Shown here piece by piece: positions 56,627 through 64,000 of a stretch of 64,000 nucleotides of DNA. Source of the stretch: an uncultured Pelagibacteraceae bacterium (GTDB lineage Bacteria > Pseudomonadota > Alphaproteobacteria > Pelagibacterales > Pelagibacteraceae); assembly GCA_902611405.1 (NCBI GenBank), contig CACLZL010000001.1:163192-227191 (forward strand), given 5' to 3'. Positions within the stretch are counted from its first letter, which is position 1; each line of letters opens with the position of its first letter. Position numbers and translations under genes: made by a program. The notes below the pieces were generated by a model. That model ran no database searches and was not told the DNA's origin. It saw only the letters and a list, made by a program, of their open reading frames with translations.

Positions 56627-56926
56627 ATGTCAAAAAAAGACGAAATAATTGAGGAAATAAGAAAAATATACGATCCTGAGTTACCTGTAAATATATACGA
56701 ATTAGGATTAATTTATGATATTAAGGTTGAGGATGAAAAATTTGCTAAAATTAAAATGACTTTAACAACACCAAATTGTCCAGTAGCAGAAAGTTTACCA
56801 AAAGAGGTAAAAGAGGGAGCAATGCAAGTTGAAGGTATCGAGGAAGTTGATCTTGAATTAGTTTGGGATCCACCATGGAACAAAGATATGATGTCTGAAG
56901 CTGCAAAATTGGAGTTGAATTTATAA
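56627..56926 (+). CDS. sufT: SufT/MIP18 family (DUF59) Fe-S assembly protein
   Basis: A 99-residue DUF59 protein. YDPELPVNIYELGLIYDIKV is the family N-terminal signature; TTPNCPVAESLPKEVKEG carries the conserved Cys; VWDPPWNKDMMSEAAKLEL ends it. Such proteins help mature Fe-S enzymes downstream of the scaffold. It lies between sufU (3-base gap) and sufA (TAATG overlap). Confidence 0.93.
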   Translation: MSKKDEIIEEIRKIYDPELPVNIYELGLIYDIKVEDEKFAKIKMTLTTPNCPVAESLPKEVKEGAMQVEGIEEVDLELVWDPPWNKDMMSEAAKLELNL

Positions 56927-57261
56927 TGAACCCTATAATAAAATTAAGTGATAACGCAGCCTCAAGAATAAAAGAGATAATGTCTAATGCTGAAAAAGAT
57001 TCTATCGGCGTTAGAGTATCAGTGAGATCTGGTGGTTGCGCAGGGATGTCATACGTAATGGAGTATACAAAAGAGTTAAATCCTAATGATGAAGTTATAG
57101 AAGATAAGGGTGTGAAAGTATTCGTTGATTCAGCTGCTATTATGTATCTGCTTGGCACTGAAATGGACTATAAAAAGGAAGAATTGTCCTCATCATTTGT
57201 GTTTAATAATCCTAATGAAACTGAGCGTTGTGGCTGCGGAGAGTCATTTAAAATATCATAA
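56926..57261 (+). CDS. sufA: A-type iron-sulfur carrier (SufA/IscA/HesB family)
   Basis: 111 residues with the three A-type carrier cysteines: SGGCAGMSY (Cys 38) and ERCGCGESF (Cys 102 and 104). It receives clusters from SufBCD and hands them to apo-proteins. It is the last clear member of the iscR-sufBCDSUT-A operon. ErpA would be a close alternative by sequence; the operon position favours SufA. Confidence 0.93.
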   Translation: MNPIIKLSDNAASRIKEIMSNAEKDSIGVRVSVRSGGCAGMSYVMEYTKELNPNDEVIEDKGVKVFVDSAAIMYLLGTEMDYKKEELSSSFVFNNPNETERCGCGESFKIS

Positions 57262-57281
57262 GTTGTATTGTCCCATTAATA

Positions 57282-57311
57282 GCATATCTGTATTGCATTA
57301 TATGCATATCT
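57282..57311 (+). repeat. Paired GCATATCT direct repeats upstream of the 56-codon gene
   Basis: GCATATCT occurs at 57282-57289 and again at 57304-57311, 22 bases apart start to start, about two helical turns. TGCATTATATGCATA lies between and across. The second copy is 16 bases before the small gene's ATG. This might be an operator, but chance in an AT-rich gap cannot be excluded. Confidence 0.4.
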
Positions 57312-57327
57312 AGTATATAGATTCTTA

Positions 57328-57498
57328 ATGAACAAATTTGAGTTTAAAAATCTTGTTAAAAACTTGAAAGATTCTTTAAAAGAAAAAACATTCTTTAAAG
57401 AACTACGTAAAGAAGTTGAAACTGGTGCAAACGGCACACAAGATTACGTAGTAAAAAAAGGTGTTAACAAAGATACAATTGCAACAACTAGACAGTAA
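57328..57498 (+). CDS. Small hypothetical protein (56 aa) between sufA and glnA
   Basis: Too short for the ORF track. ATG at 57328 reads NKFEFKNLVKNLKDSLKEK and then TFFKELRKEVETGANGTQDYVVKKGVNK, ending ATTRQ and TAA. It is a charged, probably soluble protein: a Lys/Glu amphipathic helix followed by a Gly/Asn turn. Codon use resembles real genes here, and the frame is open across the whole gap, which would otherwise be unusually empty at 246 bases. It converges on glnA with 9 bases between stops. I do not recognise a family. Confidence 0.6.
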   Translation: MNKFEFKNLVKNLKDSLKEKTFFKELRKEVETGANGTQDYVVKKGVNKDTIATTRQ

Positions 57499-57507
57499 TA
57501 AAGTTTA

Positions 57508-58914
57508 TTAGCTACTGTAATACATCTCAAACTCTACAGGATGAGGTGCATGTTCAAATTTGTGGATCTCCTCAAACTTTAAAGCAATGTAAGCATCAAT
57601 CTGATCATCAGTAAATACTCCACCTTGAGTTAAAAATTCTCTGTCTTTATCTAAACTTTCCATCGCTTCTCTTAAAGAACCACAAACTGTTGGGATAGCT
57701 TTAACTTCTTCAGGTGGTAATTCATATAAATCTTTATCAAAAGACTCACCTGGATGAATTTTATTTTTAATTCCGTCAATTCCAGCCATCAACATTGCAG
57801 CAAAAGTTAAATAAGGGTTTCCAGCAGCATCTGGGAATCTGATCTCACATCTTGCACCTTTTTTACTTAATGTGATTGGTATTCTACAAGAAGCAGATCT
57901 ATTTCTTGCTGAATATGCAAGAAGAACTGGTGCTTCAAACCCTGGAATTAATCTTTTATAACTGTTTGTTGTTGAGTTAGCAAAAGCATTAATTGCTTTA
58001 GCATGTTTAAGAATTCCACCTATATAATGTAGCGCTATCTCACTTAAACCCGCGTAAGCATCTCCTGAAAATACCGGCGTATCACCTTTCCAAATAGATT
58101 GGTGAATGTGCATCCCTGAACCATTATCACCAGCAACTGGTTTTGGCATAAATGTTGCAGTTTTTCCAAATGAATGTGTAACCATTTGCACAACATATTT
58201 GTATAACTGAACGTTATCTGCTTGATTAACTAAAGTTCCAAAATACATTCCAAGTTCGTGCTGACTAGGGGCTACTTCATGGTGATGTTTTTCAACTTTA
58301 ATACCAACTTCTTTTAAATTTTTAAGATATTCACCACGCATGTCTTGTTCACTATCAACTGGTGGTACTGGGAAATATCCTCCTTTAATTTGAGGTCTGT
58401 GTCCCATGTTTCCATTTTCATATTCTTTTCCTGAGTTGTATGGACCTTCTTTACTATCTAATTTAAATCCACACTCATTCATATCATTTTTAATTTTTAC
58501 ATCATCAAACACAAAAAATTCTGGCTCTGGTCCAAAAAATGCTTTATCACCAATACCTGAAGCTTTTAAATATTCCTCTGCTTTTTTAGCAACACCTCTT
58601 GGATCTCTTTCATAAGGATCTTTTTTTATTGCATCTAGAATGTCACAAAACAAAACTACAGTATTATGAGACGTAAAAGGATCCATGAACATTCTTGCTG
58701 TATCAGGTTTTAAAATCATGTCAGACTCATTAATTGCTTTCCATCCAGCAATAGATGAACCATCAAAGAAGACGCCTTCATTCAACATATCCTCATCTAC
58801 TACTGAAGCATCCATTGTTAAATGTTGAAGTTTTCCTCTTGGATCAGTGAACCTCAGATCCACAAATTCAGCTTCTTTTTCTTTTATAAATTTTAAAACA
58901 TTTGCTGCACTCAT
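57508..58914 (-). CDS. glnA: Glutamine synthetase, type I
   Basis: Assimilates ammonium into glutamine; 468 residues, the type I-beta length. Conserved blocks: [29 protein letters not shown], the [10 protein letters not shown] ammonia/glutamate region, and the adenylylation Tyr in [15 protein letters not shown] strong ribosome site (GGAG, 6 bases before ATG) is present on the minus strand. No glnB lies next to it, unlike in many proteobacteria. I saw no sigma-54 -24/-12 element upstream. Confidence 0.97.
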   Translation of the reverse strand: MSAANVLKFIKEKEAEFVDLRFTDPRGKLQHLTMDASVVDEDMLNEGVFFDGSSIAGWKAINESDMILKPDTARMFMDPFTSHNTVVLFCDILDAIKKDPYERDPRGVAKKAEEYLKASGIGDKAFFGPEPEFFVFDDVKIKNDMNECGFKLDSKEGPYNSGKEYENGNMGHRPQIKGGYFPVPPVDSEQDMRGEYLKNLKEVGIKVEKHHHEVAPSQHELGMYFGTLVNQADNVQLYKYVVQMVTHSFGKTATFMPKPVAGDNGSGMHIHQSIWKGDTPVFSGDAYAGLSEIALHYIGGILKHAKAINAFANSTTNSYKRLIPGFEAPVLLAYSARNRSASCRIPITLSKKGARCEIRFPDAAGNPYLTFAAMLMAGIDGIKNKIHPGESFDKDLYELPPEEVKAIPTVCGSLREAMESLDKDREFLTQGGVFTDDQIDAYIALKFEEIHKFEHAPHPVEFEMYYSS

Positions 58915-58973
58915 TTTGTCTCCTATGTAATCTTGTTGCGCTTAAATAACAAATAAATACTTAAAAATATTGC

Positions 58974-58988
58974 TTATTTAATAAATAA
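58974..58988. promoter_or_regulatory. Perfect A/T palindrome in the glnA upstream region
   Basis: TTATTTA-A-TAAATAA is a perfect 15-base dyad about 60 bases upstream of the glnA ATG and within the shared glnA/ybaK gap. It could bind a dimeric regulator, but pure A/T palindromes arise easily in this genome. Confidence 0.3.
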
Positions 58989-59051
58989 CACCTATGCAAT
59001 TTTCACATAAGTAGTGTAATTAGTCATTAAAAATAAAAACTTTTTAAACTA

Positions 59052-59534
59052 GTGAATTCAATATTATCTAAAGAGCCAGTAAAAAGAGCTGAAAAATCAA
59101 TTAAAGAATTTGATTCCAATTTGTCAGTTATAGTTTTGGAACAAACAGCAAGAACTGCAAATGATGCTGCTACAGCTTTAGGTTGTAAGGTTGGTGCAAT
59201 TGTGAAGAGCCTACTTTTCAAAGCAGGAGAAAATTTTGTACTTTGTTTAGTTTCAGGTGATAAGAGGTGCTCTCTTAGTAAATTAAAAAAAATCTTAAAT
59301 GAAAAAGATGTTTCTATGGCTAATCCTGAAGATGTTAAAAGAGTAACAGGTTATACAATAGGAGGTGTTTCTCCAACAGGACATTTGATAAAAACGAAAA
59401 TATATATTGATGAAAATTTAAAAAATTTTAGATCTATATTTGCAGCAGCCGGACATCCTAACGCAGTTTTTGAAATAGATTTTGAAAATTTAAGGGAATT
59501 AACTTCTGGTACAACTAAAGAGATTACAGAATGA
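59052..59534 (+). CDS. YbaK/EbsC family aminoacyl-tRNA deacylase
   Basis: A 160-residue protein of the YbaK/ProX trans-editing group that hydrolyses misacylated tRNA, such as Cys- or Ala-tRNA-Pro. The conserved Lys is in GAIVKSLLF (about 52), with GDKRCSLSKLKKIL and the GYTIGGVSPTGH loop after it. The start is GTG at 59052, which begins before the first conserved strand. It overlaps the EamA gene by 4 bases. Confidence 0.9.
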   Translation: MNSILSKEPVKRAEKSIKEFDSNLSVIVLEQTARTANDAATALGCKVGAIVKSLLFKAGENFVLCLVSGDKRCSLSKLKKILNEKDVSMANPEDVKRVTGYTIGGVSPTGHLIKTKIYIDENLKNFRSIFAAAGHPNAVFEIDFENLRELTSGTTKEITE

Positions 59535-60418
59535 GAAAACCAAAATTATTTGATTATTTATTGTTGACATTACTATCATTAATATGGGCTTCAGCTTTTT
59601 TTAATATTAAAATTGCAACATATTCATTTGGACCTATTACAATAGGCTTTTTAAGATCCTTTTTAGGAGCAATTCCAGTTTTAATTTTATGTTTTTATAA
59701 AAATATAAAAATTGAGGCATTTTCAAAAGATTGGAAATGGTTTGCAATTATAGGATTGGTCAATTTAGTTATTCCGTTTATCTTAATATCTTATGGAGTG
59801 AATTTTGTTCAAAGTAATTTGGCAGCAATCTTAATGTCAACAACTCCATTAAGCTCGACTATTCTAGCACATTTTTTTTTAAAAGGAGAAAAATTTAATT
59901 TATTAAAAACGATTGGATTATTAATAGGTTTTTCAGGAATAGTATTTTTATTTTCAGATAATTTTTTAATTAATGAAAATAACTTTGTAGCTGCACTTTT
60001 GATTTTACTTGGATCTACTTGTTATGTGATTGGAGGAGTTATAACATTAAAAATAAGTAATAAAAAAAATGAAAATGTAACAGGTTCCATTTTAATTTGG
60101 TCAACAATTATACTTTTTCCACTAACATTTATTTTTGAAAAACCTTGGTTGAACAGTCCTTCAACAGAATCAATTATATCTGTGATTTATTTAGGAATAT
60201 TTCCTACTGGTATCGCTTGGTTGTTGAGATTTAAAATTTTAAAAACAAATGGATTAATTTTTCATTCACAAGTTTCTTATATTATTCCAATATTTGGAAT
60301 TATCTTGGGATACATATTTCTTAATGAAATAATTACCTCAAAAATTATAGTTGCTTTAATTGCCGTATTTATTGGAATATATTTAGCAAGAAAAGCTGAT
60401 TACAAAAATATTACTTAA
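59531..60418 (+). CDS. EamA/DMT family transporter
   Basis: A 295-residue inner-membrane protein with ten predicted helices in two EamA repeats. Features are SLIWASAFFNIKIATYSFGP at the start, LMSTTPLSSTILAHFFLKGEKF ending the first repeat, and IIPIFGIILGYIFLNEIITSK ending the second. Likely exports an amino acid or metabolite. It is translationally coupled to the YbaK-like gene. Substrate unknown. Confidence 0.88.
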   Translation: MRKPKLFDYLLLTLLSLIWASAFFNIKIATYSFGPITIGFLRSFLGAIPVLILCFYKNIKIEAFSKDWKWFAIIGLVNLVIPFILISYGVNFVQSNLAAILMSTTPLSSTILAHFFLKGEKFNLLKTIGLLIGFSGIVFLFSDNFLINENNFVAALLILLGSTCYVIGGVITLKISNKKNENVTGSILIWSTIILFPLTFIFEKPWLNSPSTESIISVIYLGIFPTGIAWLLRFKILKTNGLIFHSQVSYIIPIFGIILGYIFLNEIITSKIIVALIAVFIGIYLARKADYKNIT

Positions 60419-61316
60419 TTTTTGCAATAGCTTTAATATGTGAAGGACCTGTTTCACAGCATCCCCCAAGAATAGTAGCACCAGCTTCCTTAAATTTTTT
60501 AGCAATTTTAGCTATTTTGTCTGGTGTTAAATCATTTCTTTTACCTAAAAATTCATTTGGATTTGATTTTTTACCCTTAAATACCGAGGTATAGCCATCT
60601 TTAATTCTAGTTCTAATAAAACCATTTAATTTAAACCCAAAAGGAACATCTAAACTTTTAAGTTCGTTTAGGTTTTTTTCAAAGTTTTCTGGAGATACAC
60701 ATGAAAGCATGACTCCTAGAGCTTTATAGTTAATTACATTTTTTAAATCTGAAATATTTTCTCCACTAGGTAAATTTGTTCCTTCAGAAATATGCATACC
60801 AACTAAATAAGGTTTTTCAAATTCATTTATTGCTTTAATACCGCATTTTACCTCTTTAATGCTGCTCCAAACGTCAAAATAAAAAAAATCTACATAAGGA
60901 TTTAATGCTCTTGCTTGATCCTTAAAATTTCTAATAATTTCTTTCTCATTTCTATCATCCGCTTCATATGTTAAATTTTGAGGAGGCAATCCTCCTGCAA
61001 CAAAAACATGGGGATATCTTTTTTTTGCATTGACTGCTATTTCGCCTGCCTTCTTATTTAAATACTCAAATTTATCTTGAAGATTGTTTTCTTTTAATCT
61101 TTTTTGTCTTGTTGCAAAAGTAGTAGTTACAATTATTTCCGCACCTGCCTTGATAAAATCAATATGTGTATTTAATACAAGGGGATTATATTTCTCATTT
61201 AAAATTGCACTTGCACTCCATAAAGTTGAATTTGATGGTAAACCTCTTGCCAAAAGTTCTTGGCCCATTCCACCATCTAATATTCTTGTTTGATTAAAAA
61301 AATTTTTATCTATCAT
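60411..61316 (-). CDS. Homocysteine S-methyltransferase family protein
   Basis: A TIM-barrel zinc methyltransferase that would methylate homocysteine to methionine. The ORF track starts at 61367, but Met 18 (ATG at 61316) gives IDKNFFNQTRILDGGMGQELL, the normal family start, and reduces the overlap with the upstream gene to 11 bases (301 residues). Zinc Cys residues are in VMLSCVSPENF and ILGGCCETGPSHI. The methyl donor (S-methylmethionine, betaine or a sulfonium) cannot be told. It converges on the EamA gene with an 8-base overlap. Confidence 0.88.
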   Translation of the reverse strand: MIDKNFFNQTRILDGGMGQELLARGLPSNSTLWSASAILNEKYNPLVLNTHIDFIKAGAEIIVTTTFATRQKRLKENNLQDKFEYLNKKAGEIAVNAKKRYPHVFVAGGLPPQNLTYEADDRNEKEIIRNFKDQARALNPYVDFFYFDVWSSIKEVKCGIKAINEFEKPYLVGMHISEGTNLPSGENISDLKNVINYKALGVMLSCVSPENFEKNLNELKSLDVPFGFKLNGFIRTRIKDGYTSVFKGKKSNPNEFLGKRNDLTPDKIAKIAKKFKEAGATILGGCCETGPSHIKAIAKIK

Positions 61317-61905
61317 TTTTTTCAAAAATAATTTTAGCATTAAATGAAAAAGATCTTCTTTCAGCATTAATATTAAATGGATATGCGGTATGCATTAAGT
61401 AATTTGGAAAAATCAATAGATCTCTTTCTTTAGGTGAAATATTAAAAATACTTTTACTTAAAAAACCCCTTTGTCCATTTATAAAATCAATTGTGCCATT
61501 AGTTTTGTTTTTTTTGTTTTTTAAAAATTTGTTTTTAGTCATATCTTTTGGTACTTTTAAATAACCGACACCAGATATATCTCCATCATGATAATGAATA
61601 GGGTTATATTCACCCTTATACTGACTTACAACCCACAAATTTAATATTTTTATATTTTTTACTTTTCGAATTTTTTCATTCTTAAGAAAATTTTTAATAT
61701 TTTTTTTAATTTCATTTTCTAAATTTTTTTTTATAAAATTATTTGAAATTTTAATTTCTTTCTTAATTTGGCTAGCAAGTTTAGAACTATAGTCATTAAT
61801 TTTTGTTAAAACTTTATTATCAATCTCTTTATTTAATATCTCTAAAAACCTTCTTGAAATTTTTGTTTTTCCTATAGATGGGCCAAATGGTTTTATATTT
61901 TTCAT
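61306..61905 (-). CDS. Putative 2OG-Fe(II) oxygenase (2OG-FeII_Oxy_5 type)
   Basis: 199 residues. The C-terminal half has the iron ligands in PIHYHDGDISG (His-x-Asp) and LMHTAYPFN (distal His), followed by the 2-oxoglutarate Arg in ERRSFSFNAKI. WVVSQYKGEYNPIHYH is typical of the family also found in marine phages. The N-terminal 90 residues are a Lys/Ile/Asn-rich helical region. It is first in a unit with the homocysteine methyltransferase gene. Substrate unknown. Confidence 0.8.
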   Translation of the reverse strand: MKNIKPFGPSIGKTKISRRFLEILNKEIDNKVLTKINDYSSKLASQIKKEIKISNNFIKKNLENEIKKNIKNFLKNEKIRKVKNIKILNLWVVSQYKGEYNPIHYHDGDISGVGYLKVPKDMTKNKFLKNKKNKTNGTIDFINGQRGFLSKSIFNISPKERDLLIFPNYLMHTAYPFNINAERRSFSFNAKIIFEKNDR

Positions 61906-61942
61906 GCAATACTAAATATCTTAAAATTTATTTTAATCAACA

Positions 61943-62689
61943 TTATGCTATAAATCTTAATCCCATTCTTAAAGCCACAAAAATAACTAATAAGGAAGTC
62001 ATTAGAGCTAATATTTTATTTGATAAAAATTTTATATTTAGAAAACTTCCAATTTGTCCACCAATTAAAACAGAGAGAAAAAGGGGCCAATAGTTTAAAA
62101 ATTCATTTAAAACAATATCTTTTGTTAATTGTCCTGCTACACCAAATATAGAGTTGATTAATATAAACAGAGATGCGGTACTTGTAATATGTTTTGGATA
62201 ACCTGCCTTAAGTAAAAATAAAATAGGACTTAAAAATATCCCTCCACCAATTCCTATTAACCCAGACATAAAACCAATAATCGAACCAATAAGAATTGAA
62301 AGAATTTTTGGTATTTGTCTTATTTTAATTTGATGATTATTGAAGGATTTGCTTTCCAGTAATAAAAAAATTCCTGCAATTAACAGAACAAAGAACAATA
62401 AAATCTCAAATAAATTTTTATCTATATAGATTGAAGCTCCTAAAAAAGCAAAAGGTACAGATCCAATCAAATAAGGAGTAAGTAAACTTGAATTTATATT
62501 TTTTGTTCTTAAAAAGTTTATTGAATTACCAGTAACTACAATAATATTACAGATTAAAGCTATAATTGGAAAAATATAGAAGGGGACATCCCAAATTAAC
62601 ATTAAAGCAAGGTAAGTAGAGCCTCCACCAAATCCAATGCTAGAATATAATATTGCTGTTATAAAAAAAAATATTGTTAATATAATCAT
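61943..62689 (-). CDS. TauE/SafE (TSUP) family permease
   Basis: A 248-residue membrane protein with about eight helices in two halves. Family motifs are SSIGFGGGSTYLALMLI at the start and LIGSIIGFMSGLIGIGGGIFLSPILFLLKA in the middle. TSUP proteins export sulfite, sulfoacetate or other organosulfur anions. It is divergent from moaB across 12 bases. Substrate not defined; marine bacteria carry many paralogues. Confidence 0.88.
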   Translation of the reverse strand: MIILTIFFFITAILYSSIGFGGGSTYLALMLIWDVPFYIFPIIALICNIIVVTGNSINFLRTKNINSSLLTPYLIGSVPFAFLGASIYIDKNLFEILLFFVLLIAGIFLLLESKSFNNHQIKIRQIPKILSILIGSIIGFMSGLIGIGGGIFLSPILFLLKAGYPKHITSTASLFILINSIFGVAGQLTKDIVLNEFLNYWPLFLSVLIGGQIGSFLNIKFLSNKILALMTSLLVIFVALRMGLRFIA

Positions 62690-62701
62690 TTAAAATTTTT
62701 T

Positions 62702-63202
62702 ATGATTGTAAATATAGCTTTGCTAACTGTAACAGATACCAGAACATTTGATAATGATAAATCTGGAGGAATTTTAGTTAAAAAAATTCAAGAGGCGAAA
62801 CACAATCTTATCGATAGAAAAATTTGCAAGGATAATAAAGAAGATATTTTAAAAATTTTAAAAGATTGGACCAATCATAAAGAAATCGATGTTATAATTA
62901 CCACTGGAGGAACAGGTCTAACTGGCAGAGACATCACACCAGAGGCAGTTGAAGAAATTGCAGATAAATATATACCTGGTTTTGGGGAAGTTTTTAGAGT
63001 GATTAGTTTAAAAAGTGTTGGAACCTCTTCTATTCAATCAAGAGCTTGTGCAGTTTTATCAAATGGAAAATATATTTTTGCATTACCCGGATCATCGGGC
63101 GGGGTAACTGATGCATGGGATGGAATTTTAAAGCATCAGTTAGATATAAATCATAAACCCTGCAATTTTGTTGAATTATTTCCCAGGTTAAAAGAAAAAT
63201 AA
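62702..63202 (+). CDS. moaB: Molybdenum cofactor biosynthesis protein MoaB
   Basis: 166-residue MoaB/Mog-fold protein that adenylylates molybdopterin. It shows VNIALLTVTDTRTFDNDKSG, the glycine motif VIITTGGTGLTGRDITPEAV, and FALPGSSGGVTDAWDGIL, which bind the pterin phosphate. Its stop directly abuts the DUF1244 stop on the other strand. The Mo-enzyme partner MsrP is expected beyond the right edge, next to msrQ. Confidence 0.94.
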   Translation: MIVNIALLTVTDTRTFDNDKSGGILVKKIQEAKHNLIDRKICKDNKEDILKILKDWTNHKEIDVIITTGGTGLTGRDITPEAVEEIADKYIPGFGEVFRVISLKSVGTSSIQSRACAVLSNGKYIFALPGSSGGVTDAWDGILKHQLDINHKPCNFVELFPRLKEK

Positions 63203-63448
63203 TTACTTTTGATATTTTTCTTTCCACTCAGAATAAGGCATTCCATAAATATGTTCTCTTGCATCTGAATCTGATATCTCAATTCCATTTTTCCCTGCCT
63301 CTTCTCTGTACCACCTTGACAAACAATTTCTGCAAAATCCAGCTAAATTCATTAGATCTATATTTTGAACATCTTTTCTTTCTTTTAAGTGGGTTATTAA
63401 TCTTTCAAGAGTCGCTGATTGAATTTCTTTTTTTAAACTTTCATTCAT
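63203..63448 (-). CDS. DUF1244 family protein
   Basis: 81 residues matching DUF1244, an alpha/gammaproteobacterial family of small soluble proteins. LERLITHLKERKDVQNIDLMNLAGFCRNCLSRWYREEA contains the conserved C-x-x-C, and DSDAREHIYGMPYSEWKEKYQ is the conserved end. Its start lies within the msrQ 3' end (8-base overlap). No function is established. Confidence 0.92.
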   Translation of the reverse strand: MNESLKKEIQSATLERLITHLKERKDVQNIDLMNLAGFCRNCLSRWYREEAGKNGIEISDSDAREHIYGMPYSEWKEKYQK

Positions 63449-64000
63449 AATTTAAATCTCTATTTTTTATTTTTATTCTTAACGCTAATAATACTATTAT
63501 TATTATAAAGTATATTAAAGGTTTAAAAAAAATTGTTTTTGATAACCATAAATAATGAAGAGAACCAAAAAGTGCTATTATATAAATTAATTGATGTAAT
63601 TTTTTCCAATTATTTTTAAGCAACTTAACCATTTTTTGAGAAGAGGTAACAACCAAAGGAATTAATAGAAACCAAGCGGTAAAACCAATAAATATATATT
63701 TTTTTTTAACTACATCATCTAATATTGGTTGCCAATCAAATCTATAATCTAATCCAATATAAGTTAACAAATGAATTGTAGCATAGAAGAAAACGAACAA
63801 GCCAAACATTCTTCTAAAATTTACCCAGATTGATAATTTGGTAAATTTTTTAAGTGGACTCATGCTTAAAGTTAAACAAATAAAAATAAGTGTCCATTCT
63901 CCAGTAAAATGAGTTATCTCTTTTACTGGTTCTGGACCCAACTTATCATAAAAGATTTTATAGGTTATAAGCAATAATGGAAATATGCTCAGAATAAAAA
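63441..64000 (-). CDS. msrQ: Protein-methionine-sulfoxide reductase heme-binding subunit MsrQ, 5' end outside window
   Basis: The track starts at a TTG (63974), but the frame stays open to the window edge and adds ILSIFPLLL, which restores the first transmembrane helix seen in E. coli MsrQ before the D/EPVKEI segment. So the real start is beyond 64000. Heme-ligand His residues appear in KEITHFTGEW, FYATIHLLTY and LHQLIYIIALFGSLHYLW. MsrQ passes electrons to the periplasmic Mo protein MsrP to repair oxidised methionines. Confidence 0.9.
   Translation of the reverse strand, partial: FILSIFPLLLITYKIFYDKLGPEPVKEITHFTGEWTLIFICLTLSMSPLKKFTKLSIWVNFRRMFGLFVFFYATIHLLTYIGLDYRFDWQPILDDVVKKKYIFIGFTAWFLLIPLVVTSSQKMVKLLKNNWKKLHQLIYIIALFGSLHYLWLSKTIFFKPLIYFIIIIVLLALRIKIKNRDLNYE

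Noticed and set aside
61317-61367. 17-codon N-terminal extension of the homocysteine S-methyltransferase
   Set aside because: It lies inside the upstream gene, and the family start fits the internal Met at 61316.
1-64000. tRNA, rRNA, CRISPR, IS elements, integrases, prophage, replication origin
   Set aside because: I looked and saw none; gaps are too short for most RNA genes, no regularly spaced repeats occur and no transposase-like ORF is present. A tRNA or covariance-model scan would settle small RNAs.

Overview
The window is a gene-dense, strongly AT-rich bacterial chromosome segment. Intergenic gaps are tiny, start/stop overlaps are frequent, and lysine, asparagine and isoleucine are over-represented. 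Gene content and order point to a streamlined alphaproteobacterium of the SAR11 / Pelagibacterales type: NDUFA12 and DUF2155 beside accC-accB, pdxA-rsmA beside surA-lptD-lptG-lptF, plant-type gshA with gshB, and an IscR-type regulator in front of a suf operon. The assignment comes from content and style, not from a database match. I found no rRNA, tRNA, CRISPR array, transposase, integrase or prophage.

Layout. 0-6 kb: two Gfo/Idh/MocA-type oxidoreductases (the first cut by the window edge) and a PhyH-family dioxygenase on the minus strand. These diverge from a MOSC protein and a complete polar amino-acid/ectoine-type ABC transporter (ehuB-C-D-A), which has a clear stem-loop between the binding protein and the permeases. 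6-18 kb: a long minus-strand run with an MFS and an EamA transporter, glutathione synthesis (gshA, gshB), an HD-domain protein, purF, cvpA, a large RND/MMPL exporter, dnaB, and rplI-rpsR-rpsF. 18-20.7 kb: plus-strand fabD-fabG-acpP-gmk. 20.7-28.2 kb: minus-strand rsmA, pdxA, surA-like, lptD, lptG and lptF, an outer-membrane biogenesis block. 28.2-36 kb: pepA-ndk, the purM-purN pair on the opposite strand, DUF2066-hda-aspS, and an orphan protein matching only the C-terminal part of B12-dependent ribonucleotide reductase. 36-42 kb: NDUFA12-DUF2155, accC-accB-aroQ, thiS-thiG and an RNase E/G. 42-51 kb: mrcA, prfB (with the classical +1 programmed frameshift, which the ORF track misses), an AsmA-like gene broken into two frames at a run of eight A, tyrS, anmK and an alpha/beta hydrolase. 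51-57.5 kb: an IscR-like regulator with sufB-C-D-S-U-T-A under a promoter that overlaps an IscR-like dyad, then a 56-codon gene absent from the ORF track. 57.5-64 kb: glnA, ybaK-like, an EamA transporter, a homocysteine S-methyltransferase, a 2OG-Fe(II) oxygenase, a TauE/SafE exporter, moaB, DUF1244 and msrQ (cut by the right edge).

Most of the window is core metabolism, and I do not see a large undescribed multi-gene system. The best leads are: (i) the AsmA-like gene split at A8, where one extra A rejoins the frames; (ii) the stand-alone NrdJ C-terminal homologue; (iii) a 62-residue tandem duplication in the LptD periplasmic domain; (iv) an RNase E/G without the zinc-link cysteines; (v) the 56-codon gene between sufA and glnA with paired GCATATCT repeats upstream; and (vi) the IscR-type operator on the suf operon. 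No stretch longer than about 300 bases lacks a gene.
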